From NCBI RefSeq assembly GCF_050948215.1, contig NW_027489028.1, forward strand, positions 62,001 to 126,000: a stretch of DNA of 64,000 nucleotides. Direction: 5' to 3'. The notes beneath the pieces are model-generated. The model was not told where the DNA came from and made no database searches. It saw only the letters and a list, made by a program, of their open reading frames with translations. Source of the stretch: Halictus rubicundus. Its lineage: Eukaryota > Arthropoda > Insecta > Hymenoptera > Halictidae. Every line of letters starts with the position of its first letter. Positions within the stretch are counted from its first letter, which is position 1. Of the stretch, positions 43,506 through 57,317 are shown one piece after another. The translations under genes and the position numbers were made by a program.

Positions 43506-44710
43506 TATATTATCCTATCCTCTATCCTACCCTATCCTCTATCCTATCCTATCCTCTATTCTATCCTCTATTCTAACCTATCCTCTATCCTATCCTATCC
43601 TCTATCCTATCCTATCCTCTATCCTATCCTATCCTCTATCCTATCCTATCCTCTATCCTTTCCTATCCTCTATCCTATCCTATCCTCTATATTATCCTAT
43701 CCTCTATCCTACCCTATCCTCTACCCTATCCTATCCTCTATCCTATCCTATCCTCTATCCTATCCCCTATCCCATCCTATCCTCAATACTATCCTATCCT
43801 CTATCCTATCCTATCCTCTATCCTATCCTATCCTCTATCCTATCCTATCCTCTATCCTATCCTATCCTCTATCCTATCCTATCCTCTATCCTATCCTATC
43901 CTCTATCCTATCCTATCCTCTATCCTATCCTATCCTCTATCCTATCCTATCCTCTATCCTATCCTTGCCTCTACCCTATCCTATCCTCTATCCTATCCTC
44001 TATCCTATCCTATCCTCTATCCTATCCTATGCTCTATCCTATCCTATCCTCTATCCTATCCTATCCTCTATCCTATCCTATCCTCTATCCCATCCAATAC
44101 CCTATCCTATCCTCTATCCCATTCTATACTCAATCCTATCCTATTCTGTATTATATCCTATGCTCTTTCCTATCCTCTATCATATCATATCCTCTATACT
44201 ATGCTATCCTCTACCCCATAATATCCTCTATCCTATCCTCTTCTCTATCCTATCCTATACCCTATCCTATGCTATCCTGTGTCCTATCCAAATTCTACCC
44301 TACCCTCTATCCTATCCTATCCTCTATCCTACCCTATCCTCTACCCTATCCTATCCTCTATCCTATCCTATCCTCTATCCTATCCTCTATCCCATCCTAT
44401 ACTCAATCCTATCCTATTCTGTATTATATCCTATCCTCTTTCCTATCCTCTACCCTATCCTATCCTCTATCCTATCCTATCCTCTATCCTATCCTCTATC
44501 CCATCCTATTCTCAATCCTATCCAATTCTGTATTATATCCTATTCTCTTTCCTATCCTCTATCATATCATATCCTCTATACTATGCTACCCTCTACCCCA
44601 TAATATCCTCTATCCTATCCTCTTCTCTATCCTATCCTATACCCTATCCTATGCTATCCTGTGTCCTATCCAAATTCTACCCTACCCTCTATCCTATCCT
44701 AACCTCTATC
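42370..44710. repeat. 1,448-bp tandem duplication
   Basis: Markers pair at exactly 1,448 bp: CCTTGCC at 42515/43963, GTG islands at 42831/44279 and 43213/44661, and a variant monomer at 42583/44031 (CATCTA in one copy, GCTCTA in the other). The copies part after about 43280/44728. The outer edges are lost in uniform monomer runs. Confidence 0.8.
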
Positions 44711-47700
44711 CTATCCTATCCTCTATCCTATCATATCCTCTATACTATGCTATCCTCTACCCCATAATATCCTCTATCCTATCCTCTTCTCTATCCTATC
44801 CTATACCCTATCCTATGCTTTCCTGTGTCCTATCCAAATTCTACCCTACCCTCTATCCTATTTTATCCTCTATCCTATCCTATCCTCTATCCTATCCTAT
44901 CCTCTATCCTATCCTATCCTCTATCCTATCCTATCCTCTATCCTATCCTTATCCTCTATCCTATCCTATCTTCTATCCTATCCTTGCCTCTACCCTATCC
45001 TATCCTCTATCCTATCCTCTATCCTATCCTATCCTCTATCCTATCCTATCATCTATCCTATCCTATCCTCTATCCTATCCTATCCTCTATCCTATCCTAT
45101 CCTCTATCCCATCCAATACCCTATCCTATCCTCTATCCCATTCTATACTCAATCCTATCCTATTCTGTATTATATCCTATGCTCTTTCCTATCCTCTATC
45201 ATATCATATACTCTATACTATGCTATCCTCTACCCCATAATATCCTCTATCCTATCCTCTTCTCTATCCTATCCTATACCCTATCCTATGGTATCCTGTG
45301 TCCTATCCAAATTCTACCCTACCCTCTATCCTATCCTAACCTCTATCCTATCCTATCCTCTATCCTATCCAATCCCCTATCCTCTTTCCTATACTCTATC
45401 ATATCGTATCCTCTATCCTATCCTATCCTCTATCCTATCCTATCCTCTATCCTATCCTCTATCCTATCCTCTATCCTATCCTCTATCCTATCCTCTATCC
45501 TATCCTCTATTCTATCCTATCCTCTATTCTATCCTATCCTCTATCCTATCCTATCCTCTATCCTTTCCTATCCTCTATCCTATCCTATCCTCTATATTAT
45601 CCTATCCTCTATCCTACCCTATCCTCTATCCTATCCTATCCTCTATTCTATCCTCTATTCTAACCTATCCTCTATCCTATCCTATCCTCTATCCTATCCT
45701 ATCCTCTATCCTATCCTATTCTCTATCCTATCCTATCCTCTATCCTATCCTATCCTCTATCCTATCCTATCCTCTATCCTATCCTATCCACTATCCTATC
45801 CTATCCTATCCTCTATCCTATCCTATCCTCTGTCCTATCCTATCCTATCCTTTATCCTATCCTATCCTATCCTATCCTCTATCCTATCCAATCCCCTATC
45901 CTCTTTCCTATACTCTATCATATCGTATCCTCTATCCTATCCTATCCTCTATCCTATCCTACCCTCTACCCTATCCTATCCTCTATCCTATCCTCTATCC
46001 TATCCTATCCTCTATCCTATCCTATCCTCTATATTATCCTATCCTCTATCCTACCCTATCCTCTACCCTATCCTATCCTCTATCCTATCCTCTATCCCAT
46101 CCTATACTCAATCCTATCCAATTCTGTATTATATCCTATTCTCTTTCCTATCCTCTATCATATCATATCCTCTATACTATGCTATCCTCTACCCCATAAT
46201 ATCCTCTATCCTATCCTCTTCTCTATCCTATCCTATACCCTATCCTATGCTATCCTGTGTCCTATCCAAATTCTACCCTACCCTCTATCCTATCCTATCC
46301 TCTATCCTATCCTATGCTCTATCCTATCATATCCTCTATACTATGCTATCCTCTACCCCATAATATCCTCTATCCTATCCTCTTCTCTATCCTATCCTAT
46401 ACCCTATCCTATGCTTTCCTGTGTCCTATCCAAATTCTACCCTACCCTCTATCCTATTTTATCCTCTATCCTATCCTATCCTCTATCCTATCCTATCCTC
46501 TATCCTATCCTATCCTCTATCCTATCCTATCCTCTATCCTATCCTATCCTCTATCCTATCCTATCCTCTATCCTATCCTTGCCTCTACCCTATCCTATCC
46601 TCTATCCTATCCTCTATCCTATCCTATCCTCTATCCTATCCTATCATCTATCCTATCCTATCCTCTATCCTATCCTATCCTCTATCCTATCCTATCCTCT
46701 ATCCCATCCAATACCCTATCCTATCCTCTATCCCATTCTGTACTCAATCCTATCCTATTCTGTATTATATCCTATGCTCTTTCCTATCCTCTATCATATC
46801 ATATCCTCTATACTATGCTATCCTCTACCCCATAATATCCTCTATCCTATCCTCTTCTCTATCCTATCCTATACCCTATCCTATGCTATCCTGTGTCCTA
46901 TCCAAATTCTACCCTACCCTCTATCCTATCCTATCCTCTATCCTATCCTATCCTCTACCCTATAATATCCTCTATCCTATCCTATTCCCTATCCTATACT
47001 CTATCCTATGCTATCCTGCATCCTATCCAAATTATACCCTACCCTCTATCCTATCTTATCCTCTATCCTATCCTATCGTCTATCCTATCCTCTATCCTAT
47101 CCTATCCTCTATCCTACCCTATCCTCTATCCTATCCTACCCTCTATCCTATCCTATCCTCTATCCTATCCTATCCTCTATCCTATCCTCTCCTCTATCCT
47201 ATCCTATCCTCAATACTATCCTATCCTCTATCCTATCCTATCCTCTATCCTATCCTATCCTCTATCCTATCCTATCCTCTATCCTATCCTATCCTCTATC
47301 CTATCCTATCCTCTGTCCTATCCTATCCTCTAACCTATCCTACCCTCTATCCAATCCTATCCTCTATCCTATCCTATCCTCTATCCTATCCTATGCTCTA
47401 TCCTATCCTATCCTCTATCCTATCCTATCCTCTATCCTATCCTATCCTCTATCCTATCCTATCCTCTATCCTATCCTATCCTCTATCCTATCCTATCCTC
47501 TATCCTATCCTATCCTCTATCCTATCCTACCCTCTATCCAATCCTACCCTCTATCCTATCCTATCCTCTATCCTATCCTATGCTCTATCCTATCCTATCC
47601 TCTATCCTATCCTATCCTCTATCTTATCCTATCCTATCCTCTATCCTATCCTATCCTCTATCCTATCCTATCCTCTATCCTATCCTATCCTCTATCCTAT

Positions 47701-48430
47701 CCTATCCTCTGTCCTATCCTATCCTCTAACCTATCCTACCCTCTATCCAATCCTATCCTCTATCCTATCCTATCCTCTATCCTATCCTATGCTCTATCCT
47801 ATCCTATCCTCTATCCTATCCTATCCTCTATCCTATCCTATCCTCTATCCTATCCTATCCTCTATCCTATCCTATCCTCTATCCTATCCTATCCTCTATC
47901 CTATCCTACCCTCTATCCAATCCTATCCTCTATCCTATCCTATCCTCTATCCTATCCTATGCTCTATCCTATCCTATCCTCTATCCTATCCTATCCTCTA
48001 TCTTATCCTATCCTATCCTCTATCCTATCCTATCCTATCCTATCCTCTATCCTATCCAATCCCCTATCCTCTTTCCTATACTCTATCATATCGTATCCTC
48101 TATCCTATCCTATCCTCTATCCTATCCTAGCCTCTACCCTATCCTATCCTCTATCCTATCCTCTATCCTATCCTATCCTCTATCCTATCCTATCCTCTAT
48201 ATTATCCTATCCTCTATCCTACCCTATCCTCTAACCTATCCTATTCTCTATCCTATCCTATCCTCTATCCTATCCTCTATCCCATCCTATACTCAATCCT
48301 ATCCAATTCTGTATTATATCCTATCCTCTTTCCTATCCTGTATCATATCATATCCTCTATACTATGCTATCCTCTACCCCATAATATCCTCTATCCTATC
48401 CTATTCTCTATCCTATCCTATACTCTATCC
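43506..48430. repeat. Domain B satellite, distal part
   Basis: CCCTACCC-type islands continue (44825, 46257/46421, 46893), with 44660-46430 resembling 19.4-21.1 kb at an offset near 25.29 kb. The CTGCATCC/AAATTATA island is at 47017. A local duplication of 396 bp is seen between 47311 and 47707 (CTCTGTCC) and between 47328 and 47724 (CTCTAAC). No gene is seen. Confidence 0.8.
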
Positions 48431-49123
48431 TATGCTATGCTGTGTCCTATCCAAATTCAACCCAACCCTCTATCCTATCCTATCCTCTATCCTATGCTAT
48501 CCTGTGTCCTATCCAAGTTCTACCCAACCCTCTATCCTATCCTATCCTCTATCCTATCCTATCCTCTATCCTATAGTATCCTCTATTCTATCCTGTCCTC
48601 TATCCTATCCTTCCTCCATCCTATCCTATCCTCTATCCTATCATATCCTCTATCCTATCCTATCCTCTATCCTATCCTATCCTCTATCCTCTATCCTATC
48701 CTATCCTATCCTATCCTCTATCCTATCCAGTCCCCTATCCTCTTTCCTAAACTCTATCCTATCCTATCCTCTATCCTATCCTATCCTCTATCCTATCCTA
48801 TCCTCTATCCTATCCTCTCCTCTATCCTATCCTATCCTCTATCCTATCCTATCATCTATCCTATCCTATCCTCTATCCTATCCTATCCTCTATCCTATCC
48901 TATCCTCTATCCTATCCTATCCTCTATCCTATCCTATCCTCTATCCTATCCAATACCCTAGCCTATCCTATATCCATTCTATACTCAATCCTATCCTATT
49001 CTGTATTATATCCTATCCTCTTTCCTATCCTCTATCATATCATATCCTCTATACTATGCTATCCTCTGCCCCATAATATCCTCTGTCCTATCCTCTTCTC
49101 TATCTTATCCTATACCCTATCCT

Positions 49124-50700
49124 ATGCTATCCTGTGTCCTATCCAAAATTCTACCCTACCTCTATCCCATCCTATCCCCTATCCTATCCTCTATCCTATC
49201 CTATCCTCTATCCTATCCTATCCTCTATCCTATCCTATCCTCTATCCTATCCTATCCTCTACCCTATCCTATCCTCTATCCTATCCTATCCCTCTATCCT
49301 ATCCTATCCTCTATCCTATCCTATCCTCTATCCTATCCTCTATCCTATCCTCTATCCTATCCTATCCTCTATCCTATCCTCTCCTCTATCCTATCCTCTC
49401 CTCTATCCTATCCTCTATCCTATCCCTATCCTCTATCCTATCCTATCCTCGATCCTATCTATCCTCTATCCTATCCTCTATCCTATCATCTATTCTATCC
49501 TATCCCTCTATCCTATCCTATCCTCTAACCTATCCTATTCCTCTATCCTTTCCTATCCTCTACTCCTATCCTATCCTCTATATTATCCTATCCTCTATCC
49601 TACCCTATCCTCTATCCTATCCTATCCTCTATCCTATCCTATTCTCTATCCTATCCTCTATCCCATCCTATACTCAATCCTATCCTATTCTGTATTATAT
49701 CCTATCCTCTATTCCTATCCTCTATCCTATCCTATCCTCTATCCTATCCTATCCTCTATCCTATCGTATCCTCTATCCTATCCTATCCTCTATCCTACCT
49801 ATCCTCTATCCTATCCTATCCTCGAGTCCTATCCTATCCTCTATCCTATCCTCTATCCTATCATCTATTCTATCCTATCCTCTATCCTATCCTATCCTCT
49901 ATCCTATCCTATCCTCTATCCTATCCTCTCCTCTATCCTATCCTATCGTCTATCCTATCCTATCCTCTATCCTATCCTATCCTATCCTCTATCCTATCCT
50001 ATCCTCTATCCTATCGTATCCCTCTATCCTATCCTATCCTCTATCCTATCCTATCCTCTATCCTATCCTCTATTCCTATCCTATCCTCTATCCTATCCTA
50101 TCCTCTATCCTATCCTATCCTCTATCCTTTCCTATCCTCTATCCTATCCTATCCTCTATATTATCCTATCCTCTATCCTACCCTACTCCTCTATCCTATC
50201 CTATCCTCTATTCTATCCTCTATTCTAACCTATCCTCTATCCTATCCGTATCCTCTATCCTATCCTATCCTCTATCCTATCCTATCCTCTATCCTATCCT
50301 ATCCTCTATCCTATCCTATCCTCTACCTTTCCTATCCTCTATCCTATCATATCCTCTATCCTATCCTATCCTCTATCCAATCCTATCCTCTAATCCTAAT
50401 CCTATCCTCTATCCTATCCTCTCCTCTATCCTATCCTATCCTCTATCCTATCCAATCCCCTATCCTCTTTCCTAAACTCTATCATATCGTATCCTCTATC
50501 CTATAATATCCTCTATCCTATCCTGTCCTCTATCCTATCCTATCCTCTCCTCTATCCTATCCTATCCTCTATCCCTATCCTATCCTCTATCCTATCCTAT
50601 CCTCGATCCTATCCCTATCCTCTATCCTATCCTCTATTCTATCCTATCCTCTATCCTATCCTATCCTCTATCCTATCCTATCCTCTATCCTTTCCTATCC
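49124..50700. repeat. Satellite stretch with many single-base indels
   Basis: Ordinary 17/12-mer sequence broken by one-base changes rare elsewhere: CCAAAATTC near 49144, TATCCCTATCC near 49423, ATCTATCC near 49458, CTACTCCTATCC near 49561, CTATTCCTATCC near 49709, CTCGAGTCC near 49823, CCGTATCC near 50247. The segment 50525-50721 is 196 bp where its paralogue 53470-53664 is 194 bp; the two extra bases are single C insertions (ATCCCTATCC near 50573 and 50609). Confidence 0.75.
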
Positions 50701-51280
50701 TCTATCCTATCCTATCCTCTATACCATCCTATCCTCTACCCTATCCTATCCTCTATCCTATCCTATTCTCTATCCTATCCTCTATCCCATCCTATACTCA
50801 ATCCTATCCTATTCTGTATTATATCCTATCCTCTTTCCTATCCTCTATCCTATCCTATCCTCTATCCTATCCTATCCTCTATCCTATCCTATCCTCTATC
50901 CTATCCTATCCTCTATCCTATCGTATCCTCTATCCTATCCTATCCTCTATCCTATCCTATCCTCTATCCTATCCTATCCTCGATCCTATCCTATCCTCTA
51001 TCCTATCCTCTATCCTATCATCTATTCTATCCTATCCTCTATCCTATCCTATCCTCTATCCTATCCTATCCTCTATCCTATCCTCTCCTCTATCCTATCC
51101 TATCGTCTATCCTATCCTATCCTCTATCCTATCCTATCCTATCCTCTATCCTATCCTATCCTCTATCCTATCGTATCCTCTATCCTATCCTATCCTCTAT
51201 CCTATCCTATCCTCTATCCTATCCTCTATTCTATCCTATCCTCTATCCTATCCTATCCTCTATCCTATCCTCTATCCTAT

Positions 51281-52977
51281 CATCTATTCTATCCTATCCT
51301 CTATCCTATCCTATCCTCTATCCTATCCTATCCTCTATCCTATCCTATCCTCTATCCTTTCCTATCCTCTATCCTTTCCTATCCTCTATCCTATCCTATC
51401 CTCTATATTATCCTATCCTCTATCCTACCTATCCTCTATCCTATCCTATCCTCTATCCTATCCTCTATCCTATCCTATCCTCTATCCTATCCTACCCTCT
51501 ATCCTATCCTATCCTCTATCCTATCCTCTATCCTATCATCTATTCTATCCTATCCTCTATCCTATCCTATCCTCTATCCTATCCTATCCTCTATCCTATC
51601 CTATCCTCTATCCTTTCCTATCCTCTATCCTTTCCTATCCTCTATCCTATCCTATCCTCTATATTATCCTATCCTCTATCCTACCCTATCCTCTATCCTA
51701 TCCTATCCTCTATCCTATCCTACCCTCTATCCTATCCTATCCTCTATCCTATCCTCTATCCTATCATCTATTCTATCCTATCCTCTATCCTATCCTATCC
51801 TCTATCCTATCCTATCCTCTATCCTATCCTATCCTCTATCCTTTCCTATCCTCTATCCTTTCCTATCCTCTATCCTATCCTATCCTCTATATTATCCTAT
51901 CCTCTATCCTACCCTATCCTCTATCCTATCCTATCCTCTATCCTATCCTCTATCCTATCCTATCCTCTATCCTATCCTACCCTCTATCCTATCCTATCCT
52001 CTATCCTATCCTCTATCCTATCATCTATTCTATCCTATCCTCTATCCTATCCTATCCTCTATCCTATCCTATCCTCTATCCTATCCTATCCTCTATCCTT
52101 TCCTATCCTCTATCCTTTCCTATCCTCTATCCTATCCTATCCTCTATATTATCCTATCCTCTATCCTACCCTATCCTCTATCCTATCCTATCCTCTATCC
52201 TATCCTCTATCCTATCCTATCCTCTATCCTATCCTACCCTCTATCCTATCCTATCCTCTATCCTATCCTCTATCCTATCCTCTATCCTATCCTATCCTCT
52301 ATCCTATCCTACCCTCTATCCTATCCTATCCTCTATCCTATCCTCTATCCTATCATCTATTCTATCCTATCCTCTATCCTATCCTATCCTCTATCCTATC
52401 CTATCCTCTATCCTATCCTATCCTCTATCCTTTCCTATCCTCTATCCTTTCCTATCCTCTATCCTATCCTATCCTCTATATTATCCTATCCTCTATCCTA
52501 CCCTATCCTCTATCCTATCCTATCCTCTATCCTATCCTCTATCCTATCCTATCCTCTATCCTATCCTACCCTCTATCCTATCCTATCCTCTATCCTATCC
52601 TCTATCCTATCATCTATTCTATCCTATCCTCTATCCTATCCTATCCTCTATCCTATCCTATCCTCTATCCTATCCTATCCTCTATCCTTTCCTATCCTCT
52701 ATCCTATCATATCCTCTATCCTATCCTATCCTCTATCCTATCCTATCCTCTATCCTATCCTATCCTCTATCCTATCCTCTCCTCTATCCTATCCTATCCT
52801 CTATCCTATCCAATCCCCTATCCTCTTTCCTAAACTCTATCCTATCCTATCCTCTATCCTATCCTATCCTCTATCCTATCGTATCCTCTATCCTATCCTA
52901 TCCTCTATCCTATCCTATCCTCTATCCTATCCTATCCTCGATCCTATCCTATCCTCTATCCTATCCTCTATCCTATC
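51281..52977. repeat. 257-bp higher-order repeat, about five to six copies
   Basis: The CATCTATTCTATCC variant recurs at 51281, 51537, 51765, 52022, 52354, 52611 and 52977. Each copy carries, in order, two CTTTCC variants, CTATATTATCC, CTACCC and CTACCCTC. Spacings are 256, 228, 257, 332, 257 and 366 bp. 228 is 257 minus 29 (17+12), and 332 is 257 plus 75 (17+29+29). The 256 spacing goes with a missing C (CTACCTATCC near 51426). The last interval runs out of the ladder. Confidence 0.82.
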
Positions 52978-55900
52978 ATCTATTCTATCCTATCCTCTAT
53001 CCTATCCTATCCTCTATCCTATCCTATCCTCTATCCTATCCTCTCCTCTATCCTATCCTATCGTCTATCCTATCCTATCCTCTATCCTATCCTATCCTAT
53101 CCTCTATCCTATCCTATCCTCTATCCTATCGTATCCTCTATCCTATCCTATCCTCTATCCTATCCTATCCTCTATCCTATCCTCTATTCTATCCTATCCT
53201 CTATCCTATCCTATCCTCTATCCTATCCTATCCTCTATCCTATCCTATCCTCTATCCTATCCTATCCTCTATCCTTTCCTATCCTCTATCCTATCATATC
53301 CTCTATCCTATCCTATCCTCTATCCTATCCTATCCTCTATCCTATCCTATCCTCTATCCTATCCTCTCCTCTATCCTATCCTATCCTCTATCCTATCCAA
53401 TCCCCTATCCTCTTTCCTAAACTCTATCATATCGTATCCTCTATCCTATAATATCCTCTATCCTATCCTGTCCTCTATCCTATCCTATCCTCTCCTCTAT
53501 CCTATCCTATCCTCTATCCTATCCTATCCTCTATCCTATCCTATCCTCGATCCTATCCTATCCTCTATCCTATCCTCTATTCTATCCTATCCTCTATCCT
53601 ATCCTATCCTCTATCCTATCCTATCCTCTATCCTTTCCTATCCTCTATCCTATCCTATCCTCTATACCATCCTATCCTCTACCCTATCCTATCCTCTATC
53701 CTATCCTATTCTCTATCCTATCCTCTATCCCATCCTATACTCAATCCTATCCTATTCTGTATTATATCCTATCCTCTTTCCTATCCTCTATCCTATCCTA
53801 TCCTCTATCCTATCCTATCCTCTATCCTATCCTATCCTCTATCCAATCCTATCCTCTATCCTATCCTATCCTCTATCCTATCCTATCCTCTATCCTATCC
53901 TATCCTCTATCCTATCCTATCCTCTATCCTATCCAATACCCTATCCTATCCTATCCTCTATCCTATCCTATCCTCTATCCTATCCTATCCTCTATCCTAT
54001 CCTATCCTCTATCCTATCCTATCCTCTATCCTATCCTATCCTCTATCCTATCCTATCCTCTATCCTATCCTATCCTCTATCCTATCCTCCATCCCATTCT
54101 ATACTCAATACTATCCTATTCTGTATTATATCCTATCCTCTTTCCTATCCTCTATCATATCATATCCTCTATCCTATCCTATCCTCTACCCGATAATATC
54201 CTCTATCCTATCCTATTCTCTATCCTATCCTATACTCTATCCTATGCTATCCTGTGTCCTATCCAAATTCTACCCAACCCTCTATCCTATCCTATCCTCT
54301 ATCCTATGCTATCCTGTGTCCTATCCAAATTCTACCCAACCCTCTATCCTATCCTATCCTCTATCCTATCCTATCCTCTATCCTATCCTGTCCTCTATCC
54401 TATCCTTTCCTCCATCCTATCTTATCCTCTATCCTATCATATCCTCTATCCTATCCTATCCTCTATCCTCTATCCTATCCTATCCTATCCTATCCTCTAT
54501 CCTAATCCTATCATCTATCCTATCCTATCCTCTATCCTATCCTATCCTCTATCCTATCCTATCCTCTATCCTATCCTATCCTCTATCCTATCCTATCCTC
54601 TATCCTATCCTCCATCCCATTCTATACTCAATACTATCCTATTCTGTATTATATCCTATCCTCTTTCTATCCTCTATCATATCATATCCTCTATCCTATC
54701 CTATCCTCTACCCCATAATATCCTCTATCCTATCCTATTCTCTATCCTATCCTATACTCTATCCTATGCTATGCTGTGTCCTATCCAAATTCAACCAACC
54801 CTCTATCCTATCCTATCCTCTATCCTATGCTATCCTGTGTCCTATCCAAATTCTACCCAACCCTCTATCCTATCCTATCCTCTATCCTATCCTATCCTCT
54901 ATCCTATAGTATCCTCTATTCTATCCTGTCCTCTATCCTATCCTTTCCTCCATCCTATCCTATCCTCTATCCTATCATATCCTCTATCCTATGCTATCCT
55001 CTATCCTATCCTATCCTCTATCCTCTATCCTATCCTATCCTATCCTATCCTCTATCCTATCCAGTCCCCTATCCTCTTTCCTAAACTCTATCATATCGTA
55101 TCCTCTATCCTATCCTATCCTCTATCCTATCCTATCCTCTATCCTATCCTCTCCTCTATCCTATCCTATCCTCTATCCTATCCTATCATCTATCCTATCC
55201 TATCCTCTATCCTATCCTATCCTCTATCCTATCCTATCCTCTATCCTATCCTATCCTCTATCCTATCCTATCCTCTATCCTATCCAATACCCTAGCCTAT
55301 CCTATATCCCATTCTATACTGAATCCTATCCTATTCTGTATTATATCCTATCCTCTTTCCTATCCTCTATCATATCATATCCTCTATACTATGCTATCCT
55401 CTGCCCCATAATATCCTCTATCCTATCCTCTTCTCTATCCTATCCTATACCCTATCCTATGCTATCCTGTGTCCTATCCAAATTCTACCCTACCCTCTAT
55501 CCTATCCTATCCTCTATCCTATCCTATCCTCTATCCTATCCTATCCTCTATCCTATCCTATCCTCTATCCTATCCTATCCTCTATCCTATCCTATCCTCT
55601 ATCCTATCCTATCCTCTATCCTATCCTATCCTCTATCCTATCCTATCCTCTATCCTATCCTCCATCCCATTCTATACTCAATACTATCCTATTCTGTATT
55701 ATATCCTATCCTCTTTCCTATCCTCTATCATATCATATCCTCTATCCTATCCTATCCTCTACCCGATAATATCCTCTATCCTATCCTATTCTCTATCCTA
55801 TCCTATACTCTATCCTATGCTATCCTGTGTCCTATCTAAATTCTACCCAACCCTCTATCCTATCCTATCCTCTATCCTATGCTATCCTGTGTCCTATCCA

Positions 55901-57275
55901 AATTCTACCCCACCCTCTATCCTATCCTATCCTCTATCCTATCCTATCCTCTATCCTATCCTTTCCTCCATCCTATCCTATCCTCTATCCTATCATATCC
56001 TCTATCCTATCCTATCCTCTATCCTCTATCCTATCCTATCCTATCCTATCCTCTATCCTATCCTATCATCTATCCTATCCTATCCTCTATCCTATCCTAT
56101 CCTCTATCCTATCCTATCCTCTATCCTATCCTATCCTCTATCCTATCCTATCCTCTATCCTATCCTCCATCCCATTCTATACTCAATACTATCCTATTCT
56201 GTATTATATCCTATCCTCTTTCCTATCCTCTATCATATCATATCCTCTATCCTATCCTATCCTCTACCCCATAATATCCTCTATCCTATCCTATTCTCTA
56301 TCCTATCCTATACTCTATCCTATGCTATGCTGTGTCCTATCCAAATTCAACCCAACCCCACCCTCTATCCTATCCTATCCTCTATCCTATGCTATCCTGT
56401 GTCCTATCCAAGTTCTACCCAACCCTCTATCCTATCCTATCCTCTATCCTATCCTATCCTCTATCCTATAGTATCCTCTATTCTATCCTGTCCTCTATCC
56501 TATCCTTTCCTCCATCCTATCCTATCCTCTATCCTATCATATCCTCTATCCTATCCTATCCTCTATCCTATCCTATCCTCTATCCTCTATCCTATCCTAT
56601 CCTATCCTATCCTCTATCCTATCCAGTCCCCTATCCTCTTTCCTAAACTCTATCATATCGTATCCTCTATCCCTATCCTATCCTCTATCCTATCCTATCC
56701 TCTATCCTATCCTATCCTCTATCCTATCCTCTATCCTATCCTCTATCCTATCCTATCCTCTATCCTATCCTATCCTCTATCCTATCCTCTCCTCTATCCT
56801 ATCCTCTATCCTATCCTATCCTCTATCCTATCCTATCCTCGATCCTATCCTATCCTCTATCCTATCCTCTATCCTATCATCTATTCTATCCTATCCTCTA
56901 TCCTATCCTATCCTCTAACCTATCCTATCCTCTATCCTTTCCTATCCTCTATCCTATCCTATCCTCTATATTATCCTATCCTCTATCCTACCCTATCCTC
57001 TATCCTATCCTATCCACTATCCTATCCTATTCTCTATCCTATCCTCTATCCCATCCTATACTCAATCCTATCCTATTCTGTATTATATCCTATCCTCTTT
57101 CCTATCCTCTATCCTATCCTATCCTCTATCCTATCCTATCCTCTATCCTCTATCCTATCCTATCCTATCCTATCCTCTATCCTATCCAGTCCCCTATCCT
57201 CTTTCCTAAACTCTATCATATCGTATCCTCTATCCTATCCTATCCTCTATCCTATCCTATCCTCTATCCTATCCT

Positions 57276-57294
57276 ATCCTCTATCCTATCCTAT
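57276..57294. other. Candidate target-site duplication, left copy
   Basis: The 19 bases ATCCTCTATCCTATCCTAT end exactly where the T run begins and are repeated at the other junction (58736-58754). The site is a satellite of 17-bp period, so a duplication of 2 bp would give the same register as one of 19 bp (2+17). The length is therefore ambiguous, although the register itself is restored exactly. Confidence 0.5.
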
Positions 57295-57317
57295 TTTTTT
57301 TTTTTTTTTTTTTTTTT
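57295..57317 (-). other. Poly(A) tail of the retroelement (poly(T) on the plus strand)
   Basis: Uninterrupted T run on the plus strand, 24 T counting the T at 57294 that may belong to either the satellite CTAT or the tail. It marks the 3' junction of a minus-strand insertion by target-primed reverse transcription. The uninterrupted length suggests a fairly recent insertion. Confidence 0.9.

Larger units (their letters stand above)
1..57294. repeat. 17-bp satellite array, left of the retroelement
   Basis: Tandem array whose dominant unit on the plus strand is CCTATCCTATCCTCTAT (7 C, 7 T, 3 A, no G), mixed with the 12-mer CCTATCCTCTAT. The plus strand is almost free of G; G occurs only in point variants that mark islands. 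The unit is A+C+T only, so this is an extreme strand-asymmetric satellite. Long stop-free plus-strand frames throughout encode SYPLSYPILYPILSSIL over and over, because three 17-mers make 51 nt. I treat these as non-coding. The array continues past both ends of the window. Whether it is telomeric, subtelomeric, pericentromeric or interstitial cannot be seen from here. Confidence 0.97.
48431..57294. repeat. Satellite domain A', return of CCCAACCC-type islands
   Basis: From the GCTATGCTGTGTCC island near 48436 (paralogous to 736, 7355, 26114 and 34693) the CCCAACCC subtype returns, with doublets 62 bp apart at 54254/54316. The domain differs from 1-48 kb in having many single-base insertions and deletions and a run without long open frames at about 50.2-54.2 kb. 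A CTATACCATCC marker segment at 50.4-50.8 kb recurs at 53.4-53.8 kb and at 59.7-60.1 kb (offset exactly 6,307 bp for 53470/59777, 53548/59855 and 53664/59971). Confidence 0.82.
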
